64,000 nt of DNA from Raphanus sativus (Eukaryota > Streptophyta > Magnoliopsida > Brassicales > Brassicaceae). Location of the stretch: positions 35,983,407 to 36,047,406 of the forward strand of contig NC_079515.1 in the NCBI RefSeq assembly GCF_000801105.2. Direction: 5' to 3'. Below, piece after piece: positions 10,728 through 21,959 of this stretch. Numbering within the stretch: position 1 is the first letter of the stretch; each line of letters begins with the position of its first letter. The notes beneath the pieces were generated by a model, which saw only the letters and a program-made list of their open reading frames with translations, was not told the DNA's origin and made no database searches. The position numbers and the translations under genes were made by a program.

Positions 10728-11374
10728 TGATGGGTCTTTTCTCATTTTCCGCCTGTTGATGGGAGCTTTAGTTCCTCCGCTTCTCAAGTTTCAGAAGGAA
10801 GGAGGCCTCTGTCCCATGTCTCTGTTGATGTTCAGTAACCGGAATCCTCTTGTGCTCTGCTCGCAGGATGGGACCAGATAGTCGAGCCTTAAAACCTCTG
10901 CTTCCATCTGCACTTCTTCTGTTGGTTCCTCCTCGTCGGTTTGGATTCTCAGGAGTACAGCTTGTCTTCTTCTTGAGCTAGCAGCGTCTGGAGTGGGTTC
11001 TCACCGGTTTGAGATGGTCGGACCAGGACACTGCTGACCCTGCTTCGCATGTCTTCTAGTTGGAATCGCCTCGGGATGGTCTGCGCTGCCTCAAACCGTT
11101 CTCCGGCTGTGATATCTGTTGACTCGTGCAGTTTTGATGCAGGTCCAGGAAATCAAGGTCTCGCTATGGTCTTCTGTGACTCAAAGGTTGTTCATGGATC
11201 GATCCTTCTTTTGTCTTGTGAGTCTTTTTTAACTTTTTGTGTGGCTCCTTAATTAAGACACTCCTGCTATGAGTAGCAACTTAGATACACTAGCTTTGAT
11301 TCATCAAGCTAATTGTATTTCACTGTTTCGTTATTGATTTAATGAAATGAAATTCACATACTTACCAAAAAAAA
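10727..11374 (+). mobile_element. 5'-truncated LINE-like retroposon fragment, copy b
   Basis: Near-identical duplicate of 4201-4848, ending TTACC plus an A tail at 11374. It was copied as part of the array unit and is not an independent insertion. Confidence 0.55.
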
Positions 11375-11935
11375 TTTGTAACTCGAGAGTATGTACTATG
11401 TACCTACTTGTTATTACCAAAGCGATGTAAGCCAGCCATTAATGTAGTAACATGTGAGAGACTGTTCAGTTTATGTCGGAAACAATATATCTGATATGTT
11501 TTTTTTTCTTTTTTATTGCAAATATGCAAGATTTCGGATGGAAATCCAAGTATCCAACTAAGATTTTACTTGTGTATATCACATTATCCACCCTTCCAAT
11601 ATTCCGTCTAGATTCAGAGCTACTTTCTCTCGTCAACTGATCCTCCTCTCCTTAATTTGTAATGGCTAAAATTTCGTTGCAAAAATAAAAAATGGTTAAT
11701 TTTTGTTCTAAAAGGGGCATCTAATAGTCTATATATATAAAACGCTCATGAACTTTATGAATATACTCCGTCTACATACATCTTTGGCTTATTTTGGTCC
11801 TCTTTCAACAACTGCCAATTTCAACAACTGGCATGACTGTAATTCCTAATTAACCTAATGTGAAAAAAAATTAATTGCTTACAGAAACGTGTCTACATTC
11901 ATTTTAGCGTTTTGTTTTCGATAGACACGAAGTTA

Positions 11936-11957
11936 CACGTGACATCTTCCTATATAA
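11936..11957 (+). promoter_or_regulatory. G-box and TATA box of dioxygenase gene 3
   Basis: CACGTG at 11936-11941 and TATATAA at 11951-11957, placed as in copies 1 and 2; CATGCA follows in the leader. Confidence 0.6.
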
Positions 11958-12047
11958 CCAACCCAACTGCATGCACCACAAGAATCATCAGATATCTTCC
12001 AAACCCTTAAAAAGATAACATAAGAATCACCGCAGAAATAAACCACC

Positions 12048-13407
12048 ATGGTAGGACTCGACGAAGCTTTTATCCAAGCTCCAGAACACAGACCCAAAGC
12101 TCATCACAAACACTCCGATGACTACATTCTCTCCAAAGAGATCCCGACCATCGACCTCTCTTCTCTCCAGGACCCACACTCCGACAAGACAGCGCTCACG
12201 ACAGAGATTGCAGAAGCATGCATGAGATGGGGGTTTTTCCAGGTGACCAACCATGGCTTGTCGTTGGACTTAAAGCGTCGGGTAGAGAAGACCGTGGCGG
12301 AGTTTTTCAGTTTACCCTTGGAGGAGAAGAGAAGAGTGAAAAGAGACGAAGTGAACCCTATGGGTTATCACGACGGAGAACATACCAAAAACGTTAGAGA
12401 CTGGAAAGAGATTTTCGATTTCTTTTTGCAGGACTCGACGACGGTTCCGGCGTCTACCGTGCCGGAAGACACGGAGCTCAGGAAGCTGACTAACCCGTGG
12501 CCTCAAAACCCTTCCGACTTCAGGTGATCATCTAAAACACGCTTTAAAACAATGGTTTAATTAAGGCCCAGTGGGCCTAGTTAGGATCCATTTAATATGT
12601 GATTTAATTAATACAAATCGTGTTTGGTAGAGAGGTATGCCAAGAATATGCAAGAGAAGTTGAGAAGTTAGCTTTCAAGCTTTTGGAACTTATCTCCATT
12701 AGCTTGGGTCTACCCGGTGATCGGTTTACGGGGTACTTCAATGACCAAACAAGCTTTTTGAGGTTTAATCGTTACCCTCCTTGCCCGAACCCGGAGCTAG
12801 CATTAGGCGTTGGACGCCACACAGACGCAGGAGTTATAACCGTCTTGGCCCAAGATAATGTGGGTGGGTTACAAGTGAGCCGTAGATCGGATGGACAATG
12901 GATCTCGGTGAAACCGAACCCTGATGCTTTCATCATTAACATTGGCAACTGCATGCAGGTAAAAGACATGAACTAATTTGAATGTATATTGAAGGGCTGA
13001 CACTGACATTTTGGAGGCTTTTAAACTATTTAATAAGAAATTAAAAAAAACGTTTTTAACAATTTAGGGATCTATGTGTATATATATTAACTTGAATTTT
13101 TTTGGGGGTCTAATGTATCTTGGTCATATAATATTTGTTGTGTGAGTAGGTATGGACAAACGACAAGTACTGGAGTGCAGAACATAGAGTGGTAGTGAAT
13201 ACAAGCAAAGAGAGATTCTCAATGCCATTCTTCCTTTTCCCATCCCATGAAGTCAACATTGAGCCATTGGAGGAGTTTATAAGCGAAGACAACCCGCCTT
13301 GTTACAAGAAGTACAATTGGGGCAAGTTCTTTGCTGCGAGAAACAGAAGTGATTACAAGAAGCTCCAAAGTGAGAGCATCCAGATTGATCACTTCAAGGC
13401 CGCTTAA
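12048..13407 (+). CDS. 2-oxoglutarate/Fe(II)-dependent dioxygenase, copy 3
   Basis: Exons 12048-12523, 12631-12958 and 13150-13407 give 353 aa in frame. The domain order matches copies 1 and 2. The iron ligands are in RHTDAG (His222, Asp224) and EHRV (His280), with RFS binding 2-oxoglutarate. It is the most diverged of the three: LKRRVEKTVAEFF, FNRYPP where the others have FNHYPP, and Thr223 where they have Ala. Introns also differ more. It lies 1.4 kb upstream of VRN1, matching the Arabidopsis neighbourhood, so it is likely the copy closest to the ancestral gene. The substrate cannot be inferred. Confidence 0.93.
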
Positions 13408-13553
13408 GTAATCTTACTCTGTTTATTAGCACAACATTTCCTAATAATGTCGAAGAACACCGAACACGACTCGTGTTCTACTTCTATATCAATATATGTG
13501 GTTGAAATACATTGTGTTTATTTTATAATAACAAATTTACAGAACATAGAGCA

Positions 13554-13596
13554 CACAGAGATATTTTTTTTTTTGAAAAATGCACAGAGATATTTT
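13554..13596. repeat. Micro-insertion flanked by a 14-bp direct repeat
   Basis: The sequence cacagagatatttt is present at 13554-13567 and 13583-13596, around 15 bp of T run plus gaaaaatg. Confidence 0.65.
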
Positions 13597-13690
13597 GCAT
13601 ACCATTTTTCTTCCTCCCATCACAAGAAGACAACGTTAAAGCATTAGATACGTGCAAGACCCGCCATGCTACAAAAACTACCTAATTAGG
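13597..13690 (+). pseudogene. Dioxygenase exon 3 fragment (relic 3)
   Basis: The frame reads IPFFFLPSQEDNVKALD and then TCKTRHATKTT. It aligns with MPFFLFPSHEVNIEPLEE and NPPCYKKY of the intact genes but with frame breaks. Nothing upstream or downstream completes it. Confidence 0.6.
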
Positions 13691-14787
13691 GATGACGGAA
13701 GTTATGTATCAAACAACGTAAAATGATTTAAAAAAATCTCCAGCTGAATCTGTACATAATACATAATGTTTTTGCTAAAAACAAACTCTAAACATGATGT
13801 AGCCTGGATGTATACATGGGATCACTAGATTTATACATGATAAACCTAAATTTATAGGTACTATAATAGGACTTAGTCTAGAACATTGTTATCGAGTTTA
13901 TATTTGTCAGCTACTTTTATTTTGTTTGTATCATGATATAGCTATATTCGTCGAGAATGCGTACTAGGCTACTAGCTAGACCTTTTAAACAGTACTATAA
14001 TCAAAAGTCAAAGTAATGCTAATTTTGTTTTTCATTAATACATTTTTTGTAACTTCATTAACACATATTGACATCGTTAATTGTGAATATTTTTTAAGAC
14101 CAATTTGTTTTGAGAGCAACATAGTTGCATGAATTATAATAAAATATATAATTTATCTGTTTTCATAACCCTTATAATCTCTCGACCTCTTTTTCACAAT
14201 ATTAATTTATTTGCAAATGGGGTGTGGGGGGGGAAGGGGTTTAATAGAAGAGAATATCAAAATATTGTTCACAAAGCAATAATATAATCTGTGATTATCA
14301 GTTAAAGGGGAAAATTATATATTTGTGATACGAAAAAGGAAACGAATATATAAATCAAAAGGAAAAAGAAAAAAGAAACAATTTAAAAAAAAAAATTCAA
14401 GAAAGGAAAAAAATACTATACTTACAAAAAAAAATCAATGGAAAAGATGGTCGAAAAAGGGGAGTAGGTGGGGGCACACGAGTGAAAAACTGATTCAACT
14501 CACCGAGTCAAAGAAAAAACGCACACTCAACTCGCTGAAGCTACACAAGTTGCTTTTTTTTTTAAATATCATTTTTATTTTTACATTTTTTTTTTGGTTT
14601 GGTTGGATCACTCAGGCCAAGTGTAAAAGAAAAGAGAGAGAGAGACTACCTCTTTGACCATAATCAAAGCTTTTATACAAAACTCTTCACAGATCTGAAA
14701 GGGCTTCCCTCTGTCTCTGTCGCGTATTCTCCGGCGTCCTTTCATGATCTGACTTTTTGTCTCTTCTCACTGTTTACTCTGAACAAC
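13691..14787. other. Intergenic and VRN1 upstream region
   Basis: AT-rich DNA without a supported gene. A G-rich run occurs near 14218-14240 and A-rich and T-rich tracts at 14325-14600. A GA repeat at 14632-14645 probably lies in or near the VRN1 leader. No clear TATA box stands out. Confidence 0.5.
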
Positions 14788-16718
14788 ATGCCACGCCCTT
14801 TCTTCCACAAGTTGATTTTCCCTTCCACTATCCAAGAAAAACGTCTGGTAACACTCCCTCTCTTCATCTTCCTTGTATCCCAAAAATCTCTTCTTCTTTA
14901 TTTTTTTGTATAAGTTTCGAGGTTTTGATATTTGTGTGAAACTGAGAGTTTTCCAAGTTGGAATCATGTCAAGAATATGTGTTTTTATATTGTGACACTT
15001 GTTAGACTTTCTTGAACTGAATTGTCTTTTTGATTCTCGGTAGATATTGTCAGGTCAAAGGTTGTATTTTGGCTAACAGCAAAAGCTGAGTGTAGTTTCG
15101 GGAATGTGGTTCAAAGTGAGTTGACTTCTGATGATGATAAGATTGTACGGTTCTGTCAGAAAAAAAAAGTTGAGATCTGTTTGTGGTTTCTCTGTTTTAT
15201 TTACTCTATTTTGACTCACAAGTTCTACGATTTTAAGATTCCTTATTGATTAACTTGTGAGTGAAAATCTGAAACTGAGTAGTCATGACTTACAAGCCTC
15301 TTTGCTTGTTTCCTTAATATTTTTTTTTGTGTTGAAAACTAAAATTGCATTTATGGTTTATATTTATTTTATATTCACAATAAGATGATACAGTGATTAG
15401 TTATCACATGTGCAGATTCCCTTATGAAAAAGCTCGTGCATTATTATGAACAAACCCAAAATACTATTTGGTTCACCATTTAATATGATACAATCATAAG
15501 AGTCACATTAAGTAGTAGTCTATACAAAAGATAAATTGTACATTGTTGCAGGTTAGTAATGGACTCTTCTTATCTTTATAAAATCTTTTTTTCATTCATT
15601 TTGGTTTGGTTGTGCAGAGAGTTCCAGATAAGTTTGCAAGTAAATTCAAGGACGAGCTATCGGTTGCAGTTGCACTCACAGTACCTGATGGTCATGTTTG
15701 GCGTGTAGGACTAAGGAAAGCTGACAACAACAAGATCTGGTTTCAAGATGGTTGGCAAGAGTTTGTTGACCGTTACTCTATCCGCACTGGATACCTTTTG
15801 ATCTTTAGATACGAAGGAAACTCTGCCTTCAGCGTCAGCATTTACAACTTATCACACTCCGAGATCAACTACCATTCCACCGGTCTCATGGACTCTGCAG
15901 CACACAACCACTTCAAACGCCCATGTTTGTTTGAAGACCTTGAAGATGAAGATGCTGAGACCACTGTACATGCCAATACAGGGCATGCTAGTTCAGCCAT
16001 CCAGAGCTTCTTCGCTGGACCTGTTAAAGCCGAAGAGGCCACACCAACGCCAACTCTAAAAGTTACTAAAAAGAGAGGGAGGAAGAAGAAGAACGCTGAT
16101 CCTGGTAAAGCATTTTTCATCTTGTTTTAGATTCTTTAGACACTTCTTAGTAGTAGTGATCGTTTTGATATTGGTCCATCCAGAGGAAGTAAACTCATCT
16201 GCTCCAAGAGATGATGACCCTGAGAGCCGTTCGAAGTTCTACGAGAGTGCTTCTGCGAGAAAGAGAACAGTGACTGCTGAAGAGAGAGAGAGGGCCATCA
16301 ATGCATCGAAAACGTATGAGCCAACGAACCCTTTCTTCAGAGTTGTTCTACGACCATCTTATCTATACAGAGGTTGTATCATGGTAATAATAACAGACAT
16401 CTCAGTACTACACCTTTTTGCATATCTTATACAATGGTCTCTAAAGAAGTCTTTGTTTTTTTTTGTGTCTTTGAACAGTATTTGCCTTCTGGTTTTGCTG
16501 AGAAGTACTTGAGTGGGATCTCGGGGTTCATCAAGGTCCAGCTCGGGGAGAAACAATGGCCTGTGAGATGCCTATACAAAGCAGGGAGAGCTAAGTTCAG
16601 TCAAGGTTGGTATGAGTTTACTGTGGAGAATAACTTAGGAGAAGGTGATGTCTGCGTGTTCGAGCTGCTAAGAACCAGAGATTTCGTTCTCCAAGTGACG
16701 GCTTTTCGAGTCAACTGA
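14788..16718 (+). CDS. VRN1: VRN1-type B3 DNA-binding protein
   Basis: Four exons (14788-14847, 15618-16104, 16184-16383, 16479-16718) join in frame to 328 aa. The first B3 domain spans residues about 4-98 (start [20 protein letters not shown]). A basic KKRGRKKK stretch follows near 170-178, and a second B3 domain spans about 230-328 ([10 protein letters not shown] to VTAFRVN). It matches Arabidopsis VRN1 (At3g18990) closely. VRN1 is a nuclear protein that binds DNA without strong sequence preference and keeps FLC repressed after cold. Compared with my memory of the 341-aa Arabidopsis protein, about 13 linker residues are missing and the C-terminal EYV is lost. The first intron is long (770 bp), as is usual for this gene. 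Confidence 0.95.
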
Positions 16719-17640
16719 GTATGTAAGGTACTATGGTGTAGGGTGTCGTTTTCTATCTATGTGCGCATTGCGTTAGTTTCTCTTTTCTTGCTGGTGTGGA
16801 TAAGTTAAAACCTCTTCAGAGTGAAACTAAAATTGTTTGTGTAAGTTAGGGTTAAGATGTTTTTTGGAAATTTGTAAATCCCTAATCTCCACAAGTTTGG
16901 TGTTGAAACGTGTGTCCCAAGAAAGATGTTATGATGAAGATGGGTTTGTTGTTTTTGTTGTTCTTTGATTTTTCCACGCTCTCTTAGCTTTCGTACGAGA
17001 TTCGATTCTTTTATTGGCAATGGACTAGTAGGCATGTACTCGAAATGCTGCTGCTTAAACATCGCTTTCTCCTTGTACTATGCTAACAAAACTCTACACT
17101 ATCATGTTAAGAAGTCTAAATCTTCTTTATTTAGTTCTCACTGTTTAGAATCTTCTCAAACTCCTTGTCTCTTGTTCTCTTCTTGGTGTTGTGCTCTGAA
17201 TCACCACCATTAACAGATTGATCATTTCCCTTTGTACCTTAACTTCCAAGAAACCCTTCCTCTGTAATGTCAGTTACCTCATCGTCACTGTCACTTCACA
17301 AGCCGAAACATTGAAGATCATTACAGGAAATTCGAGTTTCTTTTGTATTCAAAGAAAGACAAAATGACCTTCAATAATTGAATGATCCTCTGCAAACTCA
17401 CTCCAACCGGCCTGAAACCAGATAACTTCAATTTTTCTAGTTCCGAAGACAAAAAAAGTTTACACCACTCGAGAGAAAAGTTGCATGAAATGTTGTCTTC
17501 GGTTTTATTCTTGACTTTTGATCTGCAAGCAAAAGCATAACGTCCTTGACAAAAAAAAGCATAACGTATGGGCTGGCTTGTTGGCAAAATATATATGGGC
17601 TGCATTTTGTTTTTCAAAGCCCGAAAGTGTTAAAATCTAA
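16719..17640. other. VRN1 3' region and possible coding relic
   Basis: VRN1 3' flank to about 17050. On the minus strand 17270-17120 gives an acidic then basic frame (SDSDDEVTDITEEGFLGS, stop, GTKGNDQSV, KKRTRDKEFEK, stop). It has the composition of a protein C-terminus with one internal stop, but I cannot name a family and upstream sequence does not continue it. No other gene is seen. Confidence 0.3.
17531..17567. repeat. Micro-insertion flanked by a 13-bp direct repeat
   Basis: The sequence aaaagcataacgt is present at 17531-17543 and 17555-17567, around ccttgacaaaa. The insert ends TTGAC plus poly(A) on the plus strand. Confidence 0.75.
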
Positions 17641-17647
17641 AAACTAA

Positions 17648-17732
17648 TCCGACCTGCCGGAATCGAACCAGCGACCTAAAGATTATCTGCAACGACTACA
17701 GTCTTCCGCTCTACCAACTGAGCTAAGGTCGG
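17648..17732 (-). tRNA. tRNA-Tyr (GTA) with a short intron
   Basis: On the minus strand the 85-nt gene starts CCGACC and ends GGTCGG plus discriminator A, so the acceptor stem pairs fully. The A box (TAGCTCAGTTGGTAGAG) and B box (GGTTCGAATCC) are canonical. The anticodon loop reads GACTGTAG, giving GTA. The extra 12 or so bases after the anticodon are the intron typical of plant tRNA-Tyr genes. A micro-insertion abuts its 5' side. Confidence 0.95.
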
Positions 17733-17784
17733 ATACAAACAAACCTTTTTTTTTTGTAAACTGCTTTCATACAAACAAACCTTT
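17733..17784. repeat. Micro-insertion flanked by a 16-bp direct repeat, abutting tRNA-Tyr
   Basis: The sequence atacaaacaaaccttt is present at 17733-17748 and 17769-17784, around a 20-bp insert. On the minus strand the insert reads GAAAGCAGTTTAC plus seven A. The insert's 3' end (AGTTTAC, then A) equals that of the insertion at 7927-7941, so the two derive from the same source. Confidence 0.85.
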
Positions 17785-18223
17785 CTTAGTCATGAATATA
17801 ATGGATACTTTGAGCGATTAAACTACATCAACCAGCATCTTCTTGTTATCCTACTTTTGAAGTTCAATGGACTAGTAGTCTCAAACCATATCCAAAGTGT
17901 GCAATTTAATTGGGATAGTCCGATAATTTTGTCTGATATTTACATACGCAGAGGAACGAATAGTCGTATGGACAGTACACTATTGTCTAAATTTTTTTTC
18001 TAACTACATAAACTATTGCAGGATTCAAAGATATAGTTATAACTTTCAAGCAAGTGAATAATTTCGACTGTTTCAGCGGATTATTCAATGCCGAGTATGC
18101 TATCTAGTATACCCATGATGCGAAACCTTTTTCAGTACTCCTTAGTTTAGCATTCTTACTTGGAGGGACATCCTATACCCACGACATCTCGGGTTCAAAA
18201 AACATTCTAGATTCTCCCTGTAG

Positions 18224-18262
18224 GAGCCTAGATGTTTGCTAAAAGAAAAAAGAGCCTAGATG
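18224..18262. repeat. Micro-insertion flanked by an 11-bp direct repeat
   Basis: The sequence gagcctagatg is present at 18224-18234 and 18252-18262, around tttgctaaaagaaaaaa (A-rich 3' end). Confidence 0.7.
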
Positions 18263-19861
18263 CTGAGGGCGTGCGAGAGTGTAAAATCATTTTATTCGTG
18301 ATCGTGTTCTATAATCTATTGTATTTTATATGATCAACGGACCATATAGTTTCCCAAGGTCTCAAAGAATATTATGAATTATGAAAAAGAAAAGTGGACA
18401 TTATGATTAACCTAATAATACACCACATGACGTTTTAAACTTAAAACAGTAAGATTACGGGCTTAATAATTCTAAATAAAGTAAAGTCAGACGAACAAGA
18501 ACCTAGTGGGTCTTTGCGTAACTATTTGGGAAAGAGCAAATAACCTCACGGTGTTTGTTTGTAACCTGTGACCTTCATTTTTGTAAAGAAAAGCACAAAC
18601 TAGTTTTTATCCTAAAATTTTAGAACAGACTCATATGAATAGAAATTTGATATAGTATTTATACAGATCAGAAAGTTCACCGATATTACATGTTAGTCAA
18701 TATATAGTTAATTTGACATTTTTCTACGATAACCGGAATCTAAATCTGCTGCACGTTAAAATTAAGGTATTACTTATTATCATTTTTATACAGTTTAAAA
18801 AATAAAAAATGCTTTGATACCATTGGCAGAACAAGATTTATTAGCTTTTCATACTATTTGAAAAATTATTAGAAATAAAAGGGTGTGTATGTCAATGTCC
18901 TATGTGCATAAATATAGCATATGCGTGTAGATTTTGTATCAAACTTAAATCTGACGAAAGATAAGACTTTTTACATGCACTCATCAAGACATCAATAAAA
19001 TATTACATCTAATTCTCCAGCGACTCTCTTTTCAACAAAATGAACTAACAAAGCACCTACCATAGTACATAAGTATTTCTAAATCTTCAACTCCAATTTA
19101 AATATTCTACAAAATCAGTTTAAAAAGAAAAGAAAAGAAATGCGAGTCGTGCAATGTGCATCTCTAAGTGGTATTTAATTTTTTGTTTTGGTTTCTGATG
19201 TGTCCGAGGAACGTATTAGGTTTTCCAAACGCAAAGAGTATATTGGTTGTATACTTTTAGACTTTGCCTTAATAAAAAGGTCATTCATTAGCTTGGCTGA
19301 AGAGGAATGTTGTCCATGTAAATCTAGTCTATCACATAAATTTCAGTTTTGGAATGTTGAGAATCTAGTTGTTAGACGAGAACGGACAAGATTTGGATTC
19401 ACTGGCATACCTACGAATTAACAAAAAAGCGAGAAAGTGTAATTCCCACTACATATTAATGATCAGTTTAGGTTTGGCAGGTTTTTTCGTTTATTCTTCT
19501 TCCATTAGAACCTTTGAGAACCTAACAGTTTATGCAAGACCTGGTGTGAAAATTTGTCCCTTGACGAAGAAGTAAAAGGGCAGAAATAGGGACATCAAAG
19601 CAGCATAGGCAGGATGAACAGAAGCAGTAGAGGGAAAGTAGGGCTTTAGCAAAAATAGACCTCTGGATTAGCAGGGCCTATTTCTCTTGAAATTCTAGCT
19701 GGGAGTGCAGTAACAGGATAGCTATTTTTAAAAGTGATAACTCCCAGAAAGGTAATAATAGTCACCTACCATAGATTTTGTTACACTCATCTATGAAGAA
19801 ATTGTATAATATAATCATAATTTAAATACACACTACACCGCTGTTATGTTTTTTCCTTTTT

Positions 19862-19916
19862 AGTTTAGAAAAACTGAATAGTTTGACCCAAAAAAAAAGT
19901 TTAGAAAAACTGAATA
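19862..19916. repeat. Micro-insertion flanked by a 19-bp direct repeat
   Basis: The sequence agtttagaaaaactgaata is perfectly repeated at 19862-19880 and 19898-19916, around gtttgacccaaaaaaaa. The insert ends TTGACCC plus eight A. The length and perfection of the repeat make chance unlikely. Confidence 0.85.
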
Positions 19917-20494
19917 TTGCTTGTTTGTAAATTCATCAAGACACCAATAAAATATTCCATCTAATTCAGTAAAGAGAACTAACAGGGTATAACAGGTGTT
20001 CAACAAAAGAAAAGACCTACCAAATCAACTAAATGTATCCGTTAAAAATCTAAAATTCCAATTTTATCTTTTAGTAGAATATCAGTTTTTCTATATCTTT
20101 TAGAAACGAGTATTGAAATTACCAACAACTGCATTTCGAACGAATTCCATATAAAATATAAACAAAATGATTTAATACAATGAAATAGTTTCCTTTTTCT
20201 GAACACAGCCGAATCATTTTCCCTTTCTGTTTCTTTTTAACGTAAATCAAATATTCAGTTACAATTTACAAAGAACACTGAATAAAATAGACGTACTTTC
20301 TGAACCTTTTAGATACTTTCATGACCTGGCCGTCTTTTATTGGTCGTATGAACTGCTTCTTTTTGCCGGCCATAAAACTTGTCTTGACCACAAAGGCAAA
20401 TAATCACATGTACCGCGGAACAACATTCCCTTTATCCGTAGTCACATCCCACGCGCTAAGACGGCGCGTAATCTCTCCTCCTCCTGGAAGCATC

Positions 20495-21877
20495 TCAACC
20501 AATAACCGGAGACGCCGTCTCATTCACGCGCCACACCTTCACCGATTTATCCAAGCTTCCACTATACACTATCCATCTTCCGTCACCCTTTTCCTCTGTC
20601 TCTTCCACCGCCGTCAAACACTTAACAGGTCCCACGTGGTCCATCAACACCGAGAGACACGAGTGTGTCCCATCACGGTTCCTCCTCCACACGCAAATAT
20701 TCTTGTCCGCTCCGCCGCTCAGCACCAAACTCCCAGCAGCAGCGAGACATAGCACCGCCGTACGATGGCCACGGAGAGTCCCGCCGTGGGAGAGATACTT
20801 TTGCCCTTCCCAGAAATTAACGGAACCGTCAGAAGATCCACAGTAAACAACAGACGCCGTTAAATTCACAGCCAACGCCGTCACAGCGTTCTCTTGCTTC
20901 ATCAACACGTTAACCAGAAAATGCTTCGTCCCGTTCCCTTGTAGCTCACGTTTCCACACTTTCAAAGCTCCGTCGGCTGCTCCGGTGAACAGCAAACCGT
21001 CGAAACCGGCGGCCACGGTGTTGATAGCGTCGTCGTGAGCCTGAATCGATTCAAGGCATTTCGAGTCTGAGAGTCTCCAGACTTTGAGAGTCTTGTCCCA
21101 CGAACCGGAATAGAGTAAACCGAGTTCTTCGTTCAAGCTCAGACACGAAACGGCGTCGTGGTGACGTATCTTCAGTACGTTTCTCCTGCGACGCACCTCG
21201 ACGTAGTTCTTTGGATTCACCGACTTGGTCAAAAACTCTTTCAAAGTCGGTAAGCTTCCGATTCGGGTGTATCCTTTCTTGGACCCTCTCCAAACCCGGA
21301 TTTTACCGTCTTGATGACCGGTGAAAATCCGGTTATCTCCGGTTATTACTATCGTTTTAACCAACCCGCTTGCTGATTTAAAACCGGTGAAGTCTTTGAG
21401 ATCTTTCCAGACCCGAATGTTCTTCGAATCGGATCCCGTGAATAGAAGATTCCCAGAAGCAGCCAACGAGTAGACGTGACCGTCTTGTCTCACGATCGTA
21501 CCGATTAAACCGTTTTCGGAAACGTCGTTTATGTTTTGGGTCTGGTAGGTCCACGGAGACTTGTAGTAAGGAGAGTAAGTCTGGTTCCACGGAGACGGAG
21601 ACATAGTCGGAGTCGTTGTTGCGTCGGTGTAGTACGGTGAGTAAGTCTGGTTCCATGGAGATAAAACTTGGTTTGGAGAGGAGTCGCCGCTCGTGGTCGA
21701 AGCATTGCTTTGACGTTGTTGGTAACTGTTAGCATCCTTGTTGTTGTTGTTGTTGCTACTACTAGGACGGCCACCGTGGTTGTGTTCTTCTTCGCCGGCG
21801 TCGGGATCGGAGTTTAAGAAGTCGGCGAAAGTGAGTCTCCGGTGATGAGTTCCGCTGGTTTCATTAGCTATTACCAT
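20495..21877 (-). CDS. WD40 repeat protein (At3g18950-like)
   Basis: A single 460-aa exon. The N-terminus (MVIANETSG, then [14 protein letters not shown]) is the conserved start of a small plant WD40 group (At3g18950 and At1g49450). Next comes a low-complexity region (poly-Asn at 42-46) holding the motif [11 protein letters not shown] twice (73-83 and 96-105 or so). Seven WD repeats follow, starting near residues 131, 169, 239, 280, 325, 368 and 410. They end in VWKD, VWRG, VWRL, VWKR, FWEG, VWRR and VWRV, enough for one closed propeller. No catalytic domain is present, so it is probably a scaffold protein; no partner is known to me. It is convergent with VRN1. Confidence 0.9.
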   Translation of the reverse strand: MVIANETSGTHHRRLTFADFLNSDPDAGEEEHNHGGRPSSSNNNNNKDANSYQQRQSNASTTSGDSSPNQVLSPWNQTYSPYYTDATTTPTMSPSPWNQTYSPYYKSPWTYQTQNINDVSENGLIGTIVRQDGHVYSLAASGNLLFTGSDSKNIRVWKDLKDFTGFKSASGLVKTIVITGDNRIFTGHQDGKIRVWRGSKKGYTRIGSLPTLKEFLTKSVNPKNYVEVRRRRNVLKIRHHDAVSCLSLNEELGLLYSGSWDKTLKVWRLSDSKCLESIQAHDDAINTVAAGFDGLLFTGAADGALKVWKRELQGNGTKHFLVNVLMKQENAVTALAVNLTASVVYCGSSDGSVNFWEGQKYLSHGGTLRGHRTAVLCLAAAGSLVLSGGADKNICVWRRNRDGTHSCLSVLMDHVGPVKCLTAVEETEEKGDGRWIVYSGSLDKSVKVWRVNETASPVIG

Positions 21878-21943
21878 ATTTAAGAGAGAATATTTGGTGA
21901 GATTTATTATTGAATTAAACAGTGCAGAGGATGACCTGTTGGG

Positions 21944-21954
21944 TTATATATAGA
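21944..21954 (-). promoter_or_regulatory. TATA box of the WD40 gene
   Basis: The minus strand reads CTATATATAAC about 70 bp upstream of the ATG at 21877, a suitable distance for a short leader. Confidence 0.6.
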
Positions 21955-21959
21955 ATTAG

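Larger units (their letters stand above)
17785..20320. other. Intergenic region without a supported gene
   Basis: AT-rich sequence. Small open frames near 19188-19575 lack a start context, splice partners or recognisable motifs. Micro-insertions lie at 18224-18262 and 19862-19916. A GGTTCAAA sequence near 18191 could be a decayed SINE B box but has no matching A box. Confidence 0.5.

Noticed and set aside
14325..14657. Lysine-rich 110-aa open frame upstream of VRN1
   Set aside because: Produced by A-rich low-complexity DNA; no motif and no conserved start.
19188..19575. Two overlapping open frames
   Set aside because: Weak start contexts, no domain and no introns or promoter signals.
20321..20752. 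143-aa plus-strand open frame
   Set aside because: Mostly antisense to the 3' end of the WD40 gene, whose frame has seven recognisable repeats.
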